Source: an uncultured Lachnospiraceae bacterium (GTDB taxonomy: Bacteria > Bacillota > Clostridia > Lachnospirales > Lachnospiraceae). Taken from it: 64,000 bases of DNA. Positions 51,729 through 60,882 of the stretch are shown here, one piece after another. The stretch's first letter is position 1. Each line of letters opens with the position of its first letter. Position numbers and translations under genes: made by a program. The stretch is from positions 90,524 to 154,523 of the forward strand of contig CAJUNB010000027.1 of assembly GCA_910587635.1 (NCBI GenBank), written 5' to 3'. The notes beneath the pieces were generated by a model. It saw only the letters and a program-made list of their open reading frames with translations, was not told the origin of the DNA and did no database searches.

Positions 51729-52244
51729 ATGATTTCCTGTAAAATTACCGAATTAAAACATTTTATGACCAGACTGCTTGCTTCTGACTGTTTTGACTCA
51801 TTTCTCCTGGAACAGGCTATAATTACCACCTATAATACCTTTACTATAGACGGACATCTCGAACGGGAATTCTATACTTCTGAAGAATGGGAAGATCCTT
51901 CCCTCTGCCCCTACGATCTTTCCTGCTGGGCAGACATCAGGCCGATTTGTTTTTCTCTGATCAAAGGAAAGAAGACCCCTGTCAATATGAAATTTATCCT
52001 CTACCTGAAACCGGAAATAACAGAGAAACTTTTAAAGACGAGCGAAGCGCCAATCCCCGACCATTTCGTAAAAGCTTTCGTGCTGACAATACGATATACA
52101 TCCGGCAGTATGACATGCACGACAGGCGTGTCCTTTACTGATTTCCTGCCGGATAAGACACCGGAGCGGCTGTGGGATAAATGCTTTATGCAGTTTCTGG
52201 AACAGAAAGGAATAATATTCGAAACAGAGGCAAGCTGTGTATAA
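51729..52244 (+). CDS. DUF5721-like protein
   Basis: A 171-residue soluble protein starting MISCKITELKHFMTRLL at 51729, after AAAGGAA; the frame is open from 51660. The pattern, with FLLEQAIITTYNTFTIDGHL near residues 25-45, resembles the DUF5721 family known mainly from Lachnospiraceae; I judge this from memory of the family pattern. No function is known. There are no membrane helices and no catalytic motif I can identify. It is a single gene with its 3' end towards fba. Confidence 0.75.
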   Translation: MISCKITELKHFMTRLLASDCFDSFLLEQAIITTYNTFTIDGHLEREFYTSEEWEDPSLCPYDLSCWADIRPICFSLIKGKKTPVNMKFILYLKPEITEKLLKTSEAPIPDHFVKAFVLTIRYTSGSMTCTTGVSFTDFLPDKTPERLWDKCFMQFLEQKGIIFETEASCV

Positions 52245-52279
52245 AAAAACAAAACCCCTCCGCTTTTAGGCGGAAGGGT
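52243..52279 (-). terminator. Terminator of fba
   Basis: On the minus strand CCCTTCCGC and GCGGAGGGG pair around TAAAA-like loop bases, followed by TTTTGTTTTTTT. It lies between the convergent DUF5721 gene and fba. Confidence 0.87.
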
Positions 52280-52325
52280 CTCAGTTCTTATTACGATAGA
52301 TGATCTGTCACGACAGACCTTTTTC

Positions 52326-53261
52326 TTAAGCTTTGCCGTTGCTGCCAAGCACTTCTGTAATCTTATGAGCAACAACATCCTTTACATACTGACGGCCAAC
52401 TTTGAGATATTCTCTCGGGTCGAATTTGGAAGGATCGTTCCACATAACCTCTCTGATACCAGCTGTCATGGCAAGACGCAGGTCAGAATCGATGTTGATC
52501 TTACATACTGCAGAGCGAGCAGCTTCACGCAGCATATCTTCCGGGATACCGATCGCATCCTTTAAATTACCACCATTGGCCTGGATAATTTTTACATAAT
52601 CCTGAGATACAGAAGATGCTCCATGAAGAACAATCGGGAAATCAGGAAGACGTCTGGAAACTTCTTCCAGAATGTCAAAGCGCAGCTGCGGTTTCTGACC
52701 CGGTTTAAATTTATAAGCGCCGTGGCTCGTTCCAATGGCAATTGCCAGAGAATCAACGCCTGTACGGCTTACGAACTCTTCTACCTCATCAGGCTGTGTA
52801 TACTGTGCATCATCACTGGCAACCTTTACATCGTCCTCGATACCCGCCAGTTTACCCAACTCAGCTTCTACCACTACACCTCTCTCATGAGCATATTCTA
52901 CTACTTTTTTTGTCAGTTCGATATTCTCATCAAAGGAGAATCTGGAAGCATCGATCATAACAGAGGTAAATCCACCGTCCACACAGGATTTGCAGATTTC
53001 AAAATCTGCGCCGTGATCCAAATGAAGTGCGATCGGGATATCATTTAATTCCAGTGCTGCTTTTACAAGATGTACCAAATATTCGTGCTGTGCATACTTT
53101 CTTGCACCTGAAGAAACCTGAAGGATAATGGGAGACTTTAACTCTCCTGCTGCTTCTGTAATGCCCTGTACGATTTCCATGTTGTTCACATTAAAAGCAC
53201 CAATTGCATAATGACCATCATATGCTTTCTTAAACATTTCCTTCGTTGTTACTAATGCCAT
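52326..53261 (-). CDS. fba: Class II fructose-1,6-bisphosphate aldolase
   Basis: A 311-residue zinc-dependent aldolase of glycolysis and gluconeogenesis. The zinc and catalytic residues are in ALHLDHGADFE, VVEAELGKLAGIEDD, AIAIGTSHGAYKF and PIVLHGASSV. It starts MALVTTKEMF after a GAAAGGAAGG site. It has its own promoter and terminator and shows the even, frequent codons expected of a strongly expressed gene. Confidence 0.97.
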   Translation of the reverse strand: MALVTTKEMFKKAYDGHYAIGAFNVNNMEIVQGITEAAGELKSPIILQVSSGARKYAQHEYLVHLVKAALELNDIPIALHLDHGADFEICKSCVDGGFTSVMIDASRFSFDENIELTKKVVEYAHERGVVVEAELGKLAGIEDDVKVASDDAQYTQPDEVEEFVSRTGVDSLAIAIGTSHGAYKFKPGQKPQLRFDILEEVSRRLPDFPIVLHGASSVSQDYVKIIQANGGNLKDAIGIPEDMLREAARSAVCKINIDSDLRLAMTAGIREVMWNDPSKFDPREYLKVGRQYVKDVVAHKITEVLGSNGKA

Positions 53262-53316
53262 ATTGCGTACCTTCCTTTCAATTTTGGTAAAATTGAGTCA
53301 TCCAACCCTTGCATTC

Positions 53317-53345
53317 ATTGTAAACTTTTTCTGACGTTTTGTCCA
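53317..53345 (-). promoter_or_regulatory. fba: Promoter of fba
   Basis: TGGACA (53340-53345) and TACAAT (53317-53322) on the minus strand, spacer 17. A palindrome AATTTTGGTAAAATT lies in the leader. Confidence 0.6.
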
Positions 53346-53364
53346 TATATAACTACCATTTTTT

Positions 53365-53937
53365 TCATGCAGAAGTCCGGCGCTCTAGTAGTTTTTCATT
53401 CAGTTTTCCATAAATCCTCTCCTGAAACCATGGCTCCGTCGAAGCCGCAACTGCCCCATCCAGGGAAAACCACGCTACGCCGCTGTTCTCATCCGGCTTT
53501 ACCGAAAGGGCATCATCTTCATCTGCCTCCAACAAATACGTTACATTCAAATGCAGATGAGATGGAACGTAAACTCCCTTTTTCTCATGTCCATCCACGG
53601 TCAGTATTTCCAGAGAAAAGATGTCGTTCGAAAGAGGTCTTATATGGCTGATACCACTCTCTTCCTTTACTTCCCGCACTGCCACGGAAAGCAGATCTGT
53701 TTCCCCGTCTGCATGTCCGCCCATCCAGGACCAGGAATGATAAATATTGTGATAGACCATAAGCACCTTATCTCCGGCAGGATTCACTACCCATGCCGAC
53801 GCAGTCATATGAGCCGTCCTGTTTTCACGCAGGAAAATACCAGGCTGTGTCAAAACCCTCAGTAATTCTTTTTTATCCTCCTTCTCCTGTTCATTCCAGG
53901 GCCGGTACTGTTTTAGTTGCTCTTCCAATCTTATCAT
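53365..53937 (-). CDS. NUDIX hydrolase
   Basis: A 190-residue NUDIX enzyme. The NUDIX box is GGHADGETDLLSVAVREVKEESG (23 residues, G5xE7xREUxEExGU pattern complete, split here as GGHADGE, then REVKEESG). Members hydrolyse nucleoside diphosphates linked to other groups; the substrate is unknown. AAGGAG precedes the ATG. It lies 39 bases after the YbaK-like gene and may be cotranscribed with it. Confidence 0.9.
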   Translation of the reverse strand: MIRLEEQLKQYRPWNEQEKEDKKELLRVLTQPGIFLRENRTAHMTASAWVVNPAGDKVLMVYHNIYHSWSWMGGHADGETDLLSVAVREVKEESGISHIRPLSNDIFSLEILTVDGHEKKGVYVPSHLHLNVTYLLEADEDDALSVKPDENSGVAWFSLDGAVAASTEPWFQERIYGKLNEKLLERRTSA

Positions 53938-53976
53938 CAGTCTTTTCTCCTTTTCACCTCACTTGTCAACCGCTAT

Positions 53977-54459
53977 TTACCCTTTTGCAGCTTCCCATCC
54001 TTTGCATACATCTATCCAATCCTCGTATTCCGAACAGCGTTCCAGTTCCGATATCGTCAGCTCTATCGCGTTATTACTGCTGCCGCAGGCAGGGAACACC
54101 GTTTCGAAACGCCTCAAAGAAACATCCAGATACACTTTGACACCTTCTCTGATTCCAAAAGGACAGACGCCACCCACTGCATGTCCGATCAGCCGTTCCA
54201 CTTTTTCTCTGTCAATCATCTTTGCCTTTTTCCCAAATCTGCCCTTATATTTTGTGTTATCAATTTTGGCATCTCCGGCAGCCACAATCAATAACGCCTC
54301 TTCTCCGGCCAAAAGTGACAGCGTTTTAGCGATTCTGGCCGGTTCACAGCCTGCCGCCTCAGCTGCCATTTCTACAGTGGCACTGGAACTGGAGAATTCG
54401 ATGATTTTATTTTCCAACCCATATTTTTTCAAATGTTCCTTAACCCGTTCCACGGACAT
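53977..54459 (-). CDS. YbaK/EbsC family aminoacyl-tRNA deacylase
   Basis: A 160-residue protein of the YbaK/ProX group, which removes wrongly attached amino acids (often Cys or Ala on tRNA-Pro). Conserved parts are AKTLSLLAGEEALLIVAAGDAKIDNTKYK, the Lys-rich region with MIDREKVERLIGHAVGGVCPFG, and the late FPACGSSNNAIELT. The start at 54459 (MSVERVKEHL) follows GGGGAG; the open frame to 54498 has no better site. Confidence 0.92.
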   Translation of the reverse strand: MSVERVKEHLKKYGLENKIIEFSSSSATVEMAAEAAGCEPARIAKTLSLLAGEEALLIVAAGDAKIDNTKYKGRFGKKAKMIDREKVERLIGHAVGGVCPFGIREGVKVYLDVSLRRFETVFPACGSSNNAIELTISELERCSEYEDWIDVCKGWEAAKG

Positions 54460-54587
54460 TTTTTTCTCCCCTTTTTCTCTGCTATTTCTTGTTCTCATGC
54501 TGTAATCTGATTAATCGCACTCTATACCCATGAACAGTATACCACACCCGATTATCTATGCGTATATTTTTCTATCGTATAGCAACA

Positions 54588-54637
54588 CAAAAAGACAAGC
54601 AGAGAGCCGATCACTTCTAAAGCGATTGACTCTCTGC
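54588..54637 (-). terminator. Terminator of gdhA
   Basis: A long hairpin with arms GCAGAGAG and CTCTCTGC and further inner pairs (54599-54637), followed on the minus strand by a T-rich tail. Confidence 0.8.
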
Positions 54638-54700
54638 TGCTTCTTACCTATTATTTATCAGTACGAATCATAGGATTCCTCTTTGTTTTTTTAACAATCT

Positions 54701-56035
54701 TTACACGATCCCCTGCGCTGTCATAGCCTCGGCTACTTTCAGGAAACCTGCAATATTGGCGCCGGCAACATAATTGCCTTCCATGCCATATTTCTTTGCA
54801 GCTTCATCCAGATTATGAAAGATATTCACCATAATATTTTTCAGTTTGCCGTCCACTTCTTCAAATGTCCAGCTCAGACGTTCACTGTTCTGGCTCATCT
54901 CCAGAGCAGATGTTGCCACACCGCCTGCATTGGCCGCCTTTCCGGGCGCAAACAGAACGCCTTTTTCCTGCAGGTATTCCGTAGCTTCCATCGTCGTAGG
55001 CATGTTCGCCCCCTCTGCTACCGCAATGCAACCGTTTGCAACAAGCGCTTTCGCATCTTCCAGGTGAAGCTCATTCTGTGTAGCACAGGGAAGTGCCACA
55101 TCACATTTGACGCTCCATACCCCTCTACCCTCATGATATTCTGCACCCGGTCTGGCCTTAGCATATTCTGTCAGTCTTGCTCTTTTTACTTCCTTTACCT
55201 CTTTCAACAGTGCTACATCGATACCGTCCTTGTCGTATACCCAGCCAGTAGAATCAGATACTGTTACCACCTTTGCTCCAAGCTGCTGCGCCTTCTGTGT
55301 GGCGTAGATCGCTACGTTACCGGATCCGGATACTACTACCGTTTTGCCACTGATATCATGTCCGTTACATTTGAGCATTTCCGCTGTTAAATAAAGCAGC
55401 CCATAGCCTGTAGCTTCTGTCCTTGCCAGAGAACCGCCATAAGAAAGTCCCTTGCCGGTAAGTACACCTTCATACACCCCACGGATCCTCTTATACTGTC
55501 CGAACATATAACCGATCTCTCTTGCTCCTGTTCCAATGTCCCCGGCAGGCACATCCGTATCGGCTCCTATGTATTTATTTAACTCTGTCATAAAACTCTG
55601 ACAAAATGCCATCACTTCTCTGTCAGATTTTCCTTTTGGATCAAAGTCAGAACCACCTTTACCACCACCAATCGGAAGTCCTGTCAGAGAGTTTTTGAAA
55701 ATCTGTTCAAATCCAAGAAATTTAATAATACCAAGGTTGACGGAAGGATGTAAGCGCAGGCCTCCTTTATAAGGTCCGATAGCACTGTTGAACTGCACAC
55801 GAAATGCATTGTTCACATGCACCTGCCCCTTGTCATCTACCCAGGGAACACGGAACAGAAGCTGTCTTTCCGGTGTTACAATACGCTCCAGCAATGCATC
55901 TTTTCTATAGGCTTCCTCATTTGCCTCGATCACAACCCGAAGGGACTCCAAAACTTCCTTGACTGCCTGATGAAATTCCGGCTGCGCGGGATTTTTTTCT
56001 ACTACCAGGTCAATCACTTCATCAACATATGACAT
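54701..56035 (-). CDS. gdhA: NADP-specific glutamate dehydrogenase
   Basis: A 444-residue enzyme that makes glutamate from 2-oxoglutarate, ammonia and NADPH. Signs are the glutamate site GPYKGGLRLHPSVNLGIIKFLGFEQIFKN (read in parts), the catalytic Lys in GGGKGGSDFDPKG, the nucleotide loop VVVSGSGNVAIYATQKA and the length of hexameric NADP-type enzymes. AGGAGG precedes the ATG. Own promoter and terminator. The product feeds the arginine pathway encoded at 40-50 kb. Confidence 0.97.
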   Translation of the reverse strand: MSYVDEVIDLVVEKNPAQPEFHQAVKEVLESLRVVIEANEEAYRKDALLERIVTPERQLLFRVPWVDDKGQVHVNNAFRVQFNSAIGPYKGGLRLHPSVNLGIIKFLGFEQIFKNSLTGLPIGGGKGGSDFDPKGKSDREVMAFCQSFMTELNKYIGADTDVPAGDIGTGAREIGYMFGQYKRIRGVYEGVLTGKGLSYGGSLARTEATGYGLLYLTAEMLKCNGHDISGKTVVVSGSGNVAIYATQKAQQLGAKVVTVSDSTGWVYDKDGIDVALLKEVKEVKRARLTEYAKARPGAEYHEGRGVWSVKCDVALPCATQNELHLEDAKALVANGCIAVAEGANMPTTMEATEYLQEKGVLFAPGKAANAGGVATSALEMSQNSERLSWTFEEVDGKLKNIMVNIFHNLDEAAKKYGMEGNYVAGANIAGFLKVAEAMTAQGIV

Positions 56036-56088
56036 ATTGTATCCTCCTTATTATTGTATACATGTATAAAATATAGAACTCATCTAGT

Positions 56089-56117
56089 ATTATATAACGG
56101 GTCATCCTCAAAGGCAA
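56089..56117 (-). promoter_or_regulatory. gdhA: Promoter of gdhA
   Basis: TTGCCT (56112-56117) and a perfect TATAAT (56089-56094) on the minus strand, spacer 17. The leader contains TATACATGTATA, a short palindrome. Confidence 0.7.
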
Positions 56118-56162
56118 GCACTTTATTCTATTAAACTGCAAAAGTTTTTAATAAAAGAATCT

Positions 56163-56594
56163 TCATAAAAATTTACGAAGCTGCCGAATATTGCTCTCTT
56201 CAAAGTCCATAAATTCTCTTGCCATTTCCACAGCCTCCTCTCCTGCATTCTCATATTTATGCAATGACTGACAAAGTTTACTGATCTTTCTGCTGCTCTC
56301 CTGAATAATCAGCTCCGCAATATGGCTGGTGCTCGTATTCAATAGTGTATCTCTGTGCATTGTCCCTGCCACAACCATTTCTTCTACCACATTTTTTCGG
56401 GAAGGCTCCAGATGAGCAGACAATAATTTACCTGCCGCCTGATTACGTAACTCTGAGTATTTCAGTGATTGCCTGGACAGATGCAAAGCCAGATCATCAT
56501 CGTACGTCTTATCAGATACCGTATCTACTGCTTTCATTGCCAGTTCCGCATTTTTCTGCACCACTCTGAATACCTGTATATCTTCCCACCTCAT
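56163..56594 (-). CDS. Unknown all-helical protein
   Basis: A 143-residue protein that I do not recognise. Nearly all of it is predicted helix: four segments at about 1-30, 32-60, 65-105 and 110-143, with conserved-looking polar faces (KNAELAMKAVDTVSDKTYDDDLALHL; MHRDTLLNTSTSHIAELIIQESSR). No signal peptide or membrane helix. The bundle shape recalls four-helix proteins that bind metal or partners, but the few His, Glu and Asp residues do not form a clear ferritin-like ExxH pair. It lies 127 bases upstream of gdhA in the same direction and downstream of a terminator, so it is a short unit of its own. Confidence 0.65.
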   Translation of the reverse strand: MRWEDIQVFRVVQKNAELAMKAVDTVSDKTYDDDLALHLSRQSLKYSELRNQAAGKLLSAHLEPSRKNVVEEMVVAGTMHRDTLLNTSTSHIAELIIQESSRKISKLCQSLHKYENAGEEAVEMAREFMDFEESNIRQLRKFL

Positions 56595-56651
56595 AATTTC
56601 ACCCCATGCCTTTTTCTTACAGCATTCCCGTTATATAGTGTTTTATGCGAC

Positions 56652-56686
56652 AAAAAAGAATCCTGCCTCACAGGATTCTTTTTTTA
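56652..56686 (-). terminator. Bidirectional terminator after the SH3b gene
   Basis: AAAGAATCCTG and CAGGATTCTTT pair around CCTCA with A and T runs on the two sides. It ends the SH3b gene transcript on the minus strand. Confidence 0.88.
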
Positions 56687-56704
56687 TACGCATTGATCTA
56701 TACG

Positions 56705-58012
56705 CTATTCCATAAATTCTGTTTTCACATAGGCTGTCTGTCCATTGTACTTCACTTTGCACCAGCCGTCAGCCTGCTGCATAATAAGCTCCAGCTTTTC
56801 TCCCTTATAAATAACACCGATCCGCTCTCCATCTTCATTGGCAGAAGCGCGTATGTTAACCGTCGTCTTCGCTGTAATCTTGCCATCCTGTCCGATCAGA
56901 GTGCTTGTCCCCCCTGAATCGGTCTCCTGCGACTGCTCTTCGCCTCCATTTTCTTCTGAAGAGGTCTCTGACGCTGCTGGCGTCGTTTCATCCACAACGC
57001 TGACTACATCTACCAGATATTCCGATTTAATATAAGCTTCCTTGCCTTCAAACGTTACTTTACTCCAGCCGTTCTCCTTTTTCTCAATCAGGGGAAGCCG
57101 CATTCCTTTTTCTGCCTTACCTATTTTATCAGCCACTTCACTGTCAGAGCTTCTGACATTGACCGTATCTACCGTCTCTACTTCCGTCACCATAACCTTC
57201 GGCGTCTGTCCATCTCCAGACTGCTCCGACGTGGTTTCCTCAGTATCCTCTACATTTTCCGTATCTTCCGCATTCTCCTGTTCCATGGCGGCAAGTCCCT
57301 TGGCCACATCCTCTTTTACCAGATCCAGGAATCCATCCAAAAAGGAAGCCAGCGCTTCATCACTTGCCCGTGCTTCATTATATTTCGCCTGAACAGAGTT
57401 GATCAGATTCGTCACATCATCCTGCATATTCAGCTCAGTGAAATAATAACCTACATTGTCATCCAGTTCACCATCATGAATATAGTAAGCACCCGATTCA
57501 TTTTTATATACCACCCAGGCATTCAGAGAAGGCACCAGTGTCTCGAAATCATAGAGCTTCACATCCTGGTATACATAGACAATATAGGAATCTTCTTCCA
57601 GACCCGCCTTTGTATAACACGTAATATTGTCATATCGCTCAATATAATTGCTCTTCTCTATAATCTGGAGCTTTGTCGTATCTTTAATATAATCCCGGAG
57701 CAATTCCAGCTTTTCAATATCTCCATCCGCCAACGCCGTATAATAATTATTCATCAGCTCATTGACTGCTGCAATGGCATTTTCTTCCAGCGGGACTTCC
57801 GGTACCGGAATAACAGAAACTTCTCCATCTTCTGCCTCTGCACTGTCCTCTTTCCGGCTCATAAGGGAAACCCCTACAAGCAACAGAACCAGCACTGCTA
57901 TGACTGCGGGAATGAAAATCTTTTTATTACGTACGATCCAGTCTTTTCCATCTTCCAGAAACAGTAAAATCTTTTCTTTTAAACCGTCCCGGCTTTCTGA
58001 ACTATGACCCAT
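56705..58012 (-). CDS. Membrane-anchored protein with two bacterial SH3 domains
   Basis: A 435-residue protein. A cytosolic N terminus of about 30 residues is followed by one helix (IFIPAVIAVLVLLLVGVSLM). The outer part has an NTF2-like or similar domain at about 75-220 (NELMNNYYTALADGDIEKLELL...), an acidic linker and two SH3b domains (about 285-340, TVDTVNVRSSDSEVADKIGK; about 375-435, AKTTVNIRASANEDGERIGV). SH3b domains bind peptidoglycan or peptide stems. The start at 58012 is close to its AAGGAG site; a TTG at 58024 is possible. Single gene with its own terminator. Confidence 0.85.
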   Translation of the reverse strand: MGHSSESRDGLKEKILLFLEDGKDWIVRNKKIFIPAVIAVLVLLLVGVSLMSRKEDSAEAEDGEVSVIPVPEVPLEENAIAAVNELMNNYYTALADGDIEKLELLRDYIKDTTKLQIIEKSNYIERYDNITCYTKAGLEEDSYIVYVYQDVKLYDFETLVPSLNAWVVYKNESGAYYIHDGELDDNVGYYFTELNMQDDVTNLINSVQAKYNEARASDEALASFLDGFLDLVKEDVAKGLAAMEQENAEDTENVEDTEETTSEQSGDGQTPKVMVTEVETVDTVNVRSSDSEVADKIGKAEKGMRLPLIEKKENGWSKVTFEGKEAYIKSEYLVDVVSVVDETTPAASETSSEENGGEEQSQETDSGGTSTLIGQDGKITAKTTVNIRASANEDGERIGVIYKGEKLELIMQQADGWCKVKYNGQTAYVKTEFME

Positions 58013-58062
58013 ATTCTCCTTCAATCCTTATGTTTGATACCATTTTGCTAAAGTGATGTAAA

Positions 58063-58134
58063 TGCACCCGACAGGAATCGAACCTGCATTAAAGGCGTCG
58101 GAGGCCTTCGTTCTATCCGTTAGACTACGGGTGC
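58063..58134 (-). tRNA. tRNA-Arg (anticodon CCG)
   Basis: A 72-base cloverleaf on the minus strand. The acceptor GCACCCG pairs with CGGGTGC, discriminator A; anticodon stem AAGGC/GCCTT with loop CTCCGAC; T loop GGTTCGATTCC. It reads CGG codons. CCA is not encoded. Confidence 0.93.
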
Positions 58135-58285
58135 ATTTGAAGATGTTACAAAATTATTACAAAAACATTACATCACTTTAATTATTTTATCATAAGAAAT
58201 CAGAAATGTCCAGCATTTTATTTTTTTCTCTTTTTTCTCCACTTTATCCTCTATTTCACCGACTTTTTTGATTTTAACCCATCAT

Positions 58286-59170
58286 TTATATTTTTTCAAG
58301 TTTTCCCTTCTCCCGGTCGTAATAATAGACAGAGTCTGACAGCACTTCTTCCCATTCCACCTGTTCCCCGTTCATTTCTTTTACAATCTGTCTAAATGCT
58401 TCTCCGCAAAAGCCCTTTCTTTCCGGTACCAGAATCACTTCATGGACAGAACTTGGCAAAACATAGAAACTTTTATCCGCTGCCTGGGCAAAGTGTTTCA
58501 ACACATCAGGATATAACAGGCAGGCGGCACCAAACATCTTTCTACTGTTTGTCAGCACATACATACAGGGTTCCTTCCCGGAAACACAGGAAATATGGCC
58601 AAGCTCTTCCATGATCTGCTCCATACTTCTGAGCGTAAAAGGCAGCAGAACCGGCGTATTTCTGCCAGCCAGCAATAGCAGCTCCTCCTTTTCGATTCCC
58701 CATATACGACAGATATTTTTTTTGATTACAATCGCAATATTTCCCAATGTCTCATGAGCAATACTGCAATAAAAGATAACTGCCATATCCAGAAAACGGA
58801 CATATGGCACCTCGGAAAGCATCTCCCTGTTATTTTCATAATGGATAAGCCGAAAAACAATTTTCTCTTTTATCTTTTCAAAATCCAATAAAAACTGCAG
58901 ATCAATGCCTCCTTCTATTTTATGGTCTTCATATATCTGTATCACCTTTTCCAGTATATCCCCAAGGGGCACCCCGTCTTCATACTCCTGATACAGTTTC
59001 TCCAAATATATGGTTGGTGAAATATTGGAATCTTTCCGTTTGATCGTAATACCATGATAGACAACGCCGTTATTTTTTTCTATTTCATTTACTTCCACCA
59101 GGCAAGTTTCTCCGTAACGCTTCGAAACTGCCTTCCGTAATTTATCTGTAAATCTTTGAAATGCCGTCAT
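58286..59170 (-). CDS. DUF5688-like protein
   Basis: A 294-residue soluble protein that resembles the DUF5688 family, common and often multicopy in Lachnospiraceae. The visible pattern is VVYHGITIKRKDSNISPTIYLEKLYQEYEDG at about 35-65, FLDFEKIKEKIVFRLIHYENNREML at about 95-120, and the later VLTNSRKMFGAACLLYPDVL. No enzyme motif or membrane helix is seen, and the function is unknown. It is preceded by efp on the same strand but separated from it by a terminator. Confidence 0.8.
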   Translation of the reverse strand: MTAFQRFTDKLRKAVSKRYGETCLVEVNEIEKNNGVVYHGITIKRKDSNISPTIYLEKLYQEYEDGVPLGDILEKVIQIYEDHKIEGGIDLQFLLDFEKIKEKIVFRLIHYENNREMLSEVPYVRFLDMAVIFYCSIAHETLGNIAIVIKKNICRIWGIEKEELLLLAGRNTPVLLPFTLRSMEQIMEELGHISCVSGKEPCMYVLTNSRKMFGAACLLYPDVLKHFAQAADKSFYVLPSSVHEVILVPERKGFCGEAFRQIVKEMNGEQVEWEEVLSDSVYYYDREKGKLEKI

Positions 59171-59255
59171 GTGATTTTCCTTTCCGATGTGAATTTAGAT
59201 GTGATATGTTAAAACAGAACAGAATGGAACCTTGCAGAGCAATTTCCAATCGAAT

Positions 59256-59284
59256 AAAAAAAGACAACAGAAAATCTGTTGTCT
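59256..59284 (-). terminator. Terminator of efp
   Basis: GAGACAACAGA and TCTGTTGTCTT pair on the minus strand, followed by a run of seven T. It ends the aro-efp operon. Confidence 0.87.
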
Positions 59285-59312
59285 CATAAGCTTTCTTGAA
59301 AATACCCAATAT

Positions 59313-59870
59313 CTATACTCTGGACAGATACTCTCCCGTTCTTGTATCAATCTTGATAACATCGCCGATATCCACAAACAGAGGAACAAGTACAGTAGCG
59401 CCGGTTTCTACAGTAGCAGGCTTGGTAGCACCTGTCGCCGTATCCCCTTTAAATCCCGGTTCTGTTTCCGTAATCGCCAGCTCTACAAACAGCGGAGGCT
59501 CAATGGCGAATACATTGCCATTGTGGGAACATACTTTTACCATCTCATTCTCTTTTACAAATTTCAGCGTGTCGCCAATCGTTTCCTGATTGAGCGCAAT
59601 CTGATCATACGTCTCTACATCCATAAAGTTGTAAAGATCGCCGTCTGAATACAAATACTGCATATCCTTTCTGTCAATACGTGCCTGCGGACATTTCTCT
59701 GTAGGTCTGAATGTTTTCTCTACGACACCGCCGCTCTTGATATTTTTCAGTTTCGTTCTGACAAATGCAGCACCTTTTCCCGGTTTTACATGCTGGAACT
59801 CAATAATCTGAAAAATATTATTATCTAACTCAATGGTAATACCATTTCTGAAATCACCTGCAGAAATCAT
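59313..59870 (-). CDS. efp: Elongation factor P
   Basis: A 185-residue translation factor that relieves ribosome stalling at proline runs. Three beta domains are visible; the tip loop reads HVKPGKGAAF with Lys32, the residue that is modified in many bacteria. No gene for a modifying enzyme is adjacent. It is last of the run yqeG-aroE-aroK-aroQ-efp and is followed by a terminator. Confidence 0.97.
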   Translation of the reverse strand: MISAGDFRNGITIELDNNIFQIIEFQHVKPGKGAAFVRTKLKNIKSGGVVEKTFRPTEKCPQARIDRKDMQYLYSDGDLYNFMDVETYDQIALNQETIGDTLKFVKENEMVKVCSHNGNVFAIEPPLFVELAITETEPGFKGDTATGATKPATVETGATVLVPLFVDIGDVIKIDTRTGEYLSRV

Positions 59871-59938
59871 ATTTTGTTCCTCCTGATTCTCTCGTTATAA
59901 TTCCTGTATAGTTTATACTATATTCTTCCTTTTTTCAA

Positions 59939-60379
59939 CTACTTTTTCTCGATTAACGCGCAAACTTCATCAATTGCCATCAAATACCCATTCAGACCAT
60001 GCCCGTAAATCTGCTTCTGACAGGCAGCCTTTGTCACAGATACTCTGCGAAACTCCTCCCGCTTTGTAATATCCGAAATATGAATTTCCACTTTGGGCAT
60101 AGGAACGGAAGAAAGAGCATCCAATATCGCGTAACTGTAATGCGTATAGGCCCCCGGATTGATAACGATCCCTTCTGTACCGTCACGATAGGCATCCTGA
60201 ATCCTGTCAATAATAGCACCTTCATGATTGCTCTGAAACACTTCGATCTGACAGCTTCTCTCTTCCCCTTTTTGAGCGATCATGTGGAGCAGTGCATCAT
60301 AATCCTGTGTTCCATACACAGTCTTTTCCCGAATTCCGAGAAAGTTGATATTGGGACCATTGATTACTAAAATTTTCAT
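59939..60379 (-). CDS. aroQ: 3-dehydroquinate dehydratase, type II
   Basis: A 146-residue dodecameric dehydratase, third step of the shikimate pathway. The pattern is complete: ILVINGPNINFLGIRE, the catalytic Tyr in VYGTQDYD, FQSNHEGAIIDRI, INPGAYTHYSYAI and VEIHISDITKREEFR. The start overlaps the aroK stop by 4 bases. It is called by some aroD-type names, but the sequence is clearly type II. Confidence 0.97.
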   Translation of the reverse strand: MKILVINGPNINFLGIREKTVYGTQDYDALLHMIAQKGEERSCQIEVFQSNHEGAIIDRIQDAYRDGTEGIVINPGAYTHYSYAILDALSSVPMPKVEIHISDITKREEFRRVSVTKAACQKQIYGHGLNGYLMAIDEVCALIEKK

Positions 60380-60882
60380 TTTGATTTCTCCTCAATTTCT
60401 TTTACAATCGTTTCAAAGTCCTTTCCGTCCACCGAAATCACCATATCCGCAGCTTCTCTGTACGCCTCCTCTCTCACCTCCATAAGCTCCCTGATTCGTT
60501 CCAGAGGCCTTTCGCACTGAAGAAGCGGTCTTTTTGTATCTTCTTTCACTCTTTCATATACCGTCTCCGGTTTCGCTTCCAGATAGACCACCTGACCCAG
60601 CTTCTTTAACAGAGAGCGATTCTCTTTTCTCACAGGCGTCCCACCGCCGGTAGCTATAATTCTGTCCTGCTCTGTTCCCGCCAGTTTTTCCAGCATCTCC
60701 GTTTCCAGCTGACGAAATTTTTCTTCCCCCTCCTGTGCAAATATCCGGGAGATTTCCTTTTCCTGCTCTTTTTCAATCAGCTTGTCCGTATCCAGAAATG
60801 CCCGGCGCATGGCGTAAGATAACCGGATGCCCACTGTCGTCTTCCCGCATCCCATAAATCCGATTAAAACAATATTACTCAT
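60376..60882 (-). CDS. aroK: Shikimate kinase
   Basis: A 168-residue kinase that phosphorylates shikimate with ATP. Walker A is GFMGCGKTT; the shikimate-binding Asp and Arg are in FLDTDKLIEKEQ and the GGG loop ATGGGTPVRKENRSLL. The lid contains KRPLLQCERPLERI. The start overlaps the aroE end by 8 bases. Confidence 0.96.
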   Translation of the reverse strand: MSNIVLIGFMGCGKTTVGIRLSYAMRRAFLDTDKLIEKEQEKEISRIFAQEGEEKFRQLETEMLEKLAGTEQDRIIATGGGTPVRKENRSLLKKLGQVVYLEAKPETVYERVKEDTKRPLLQCERPLERIRELMEVREEAYREAADMVISVDGKDFETIVKEIEEKSK

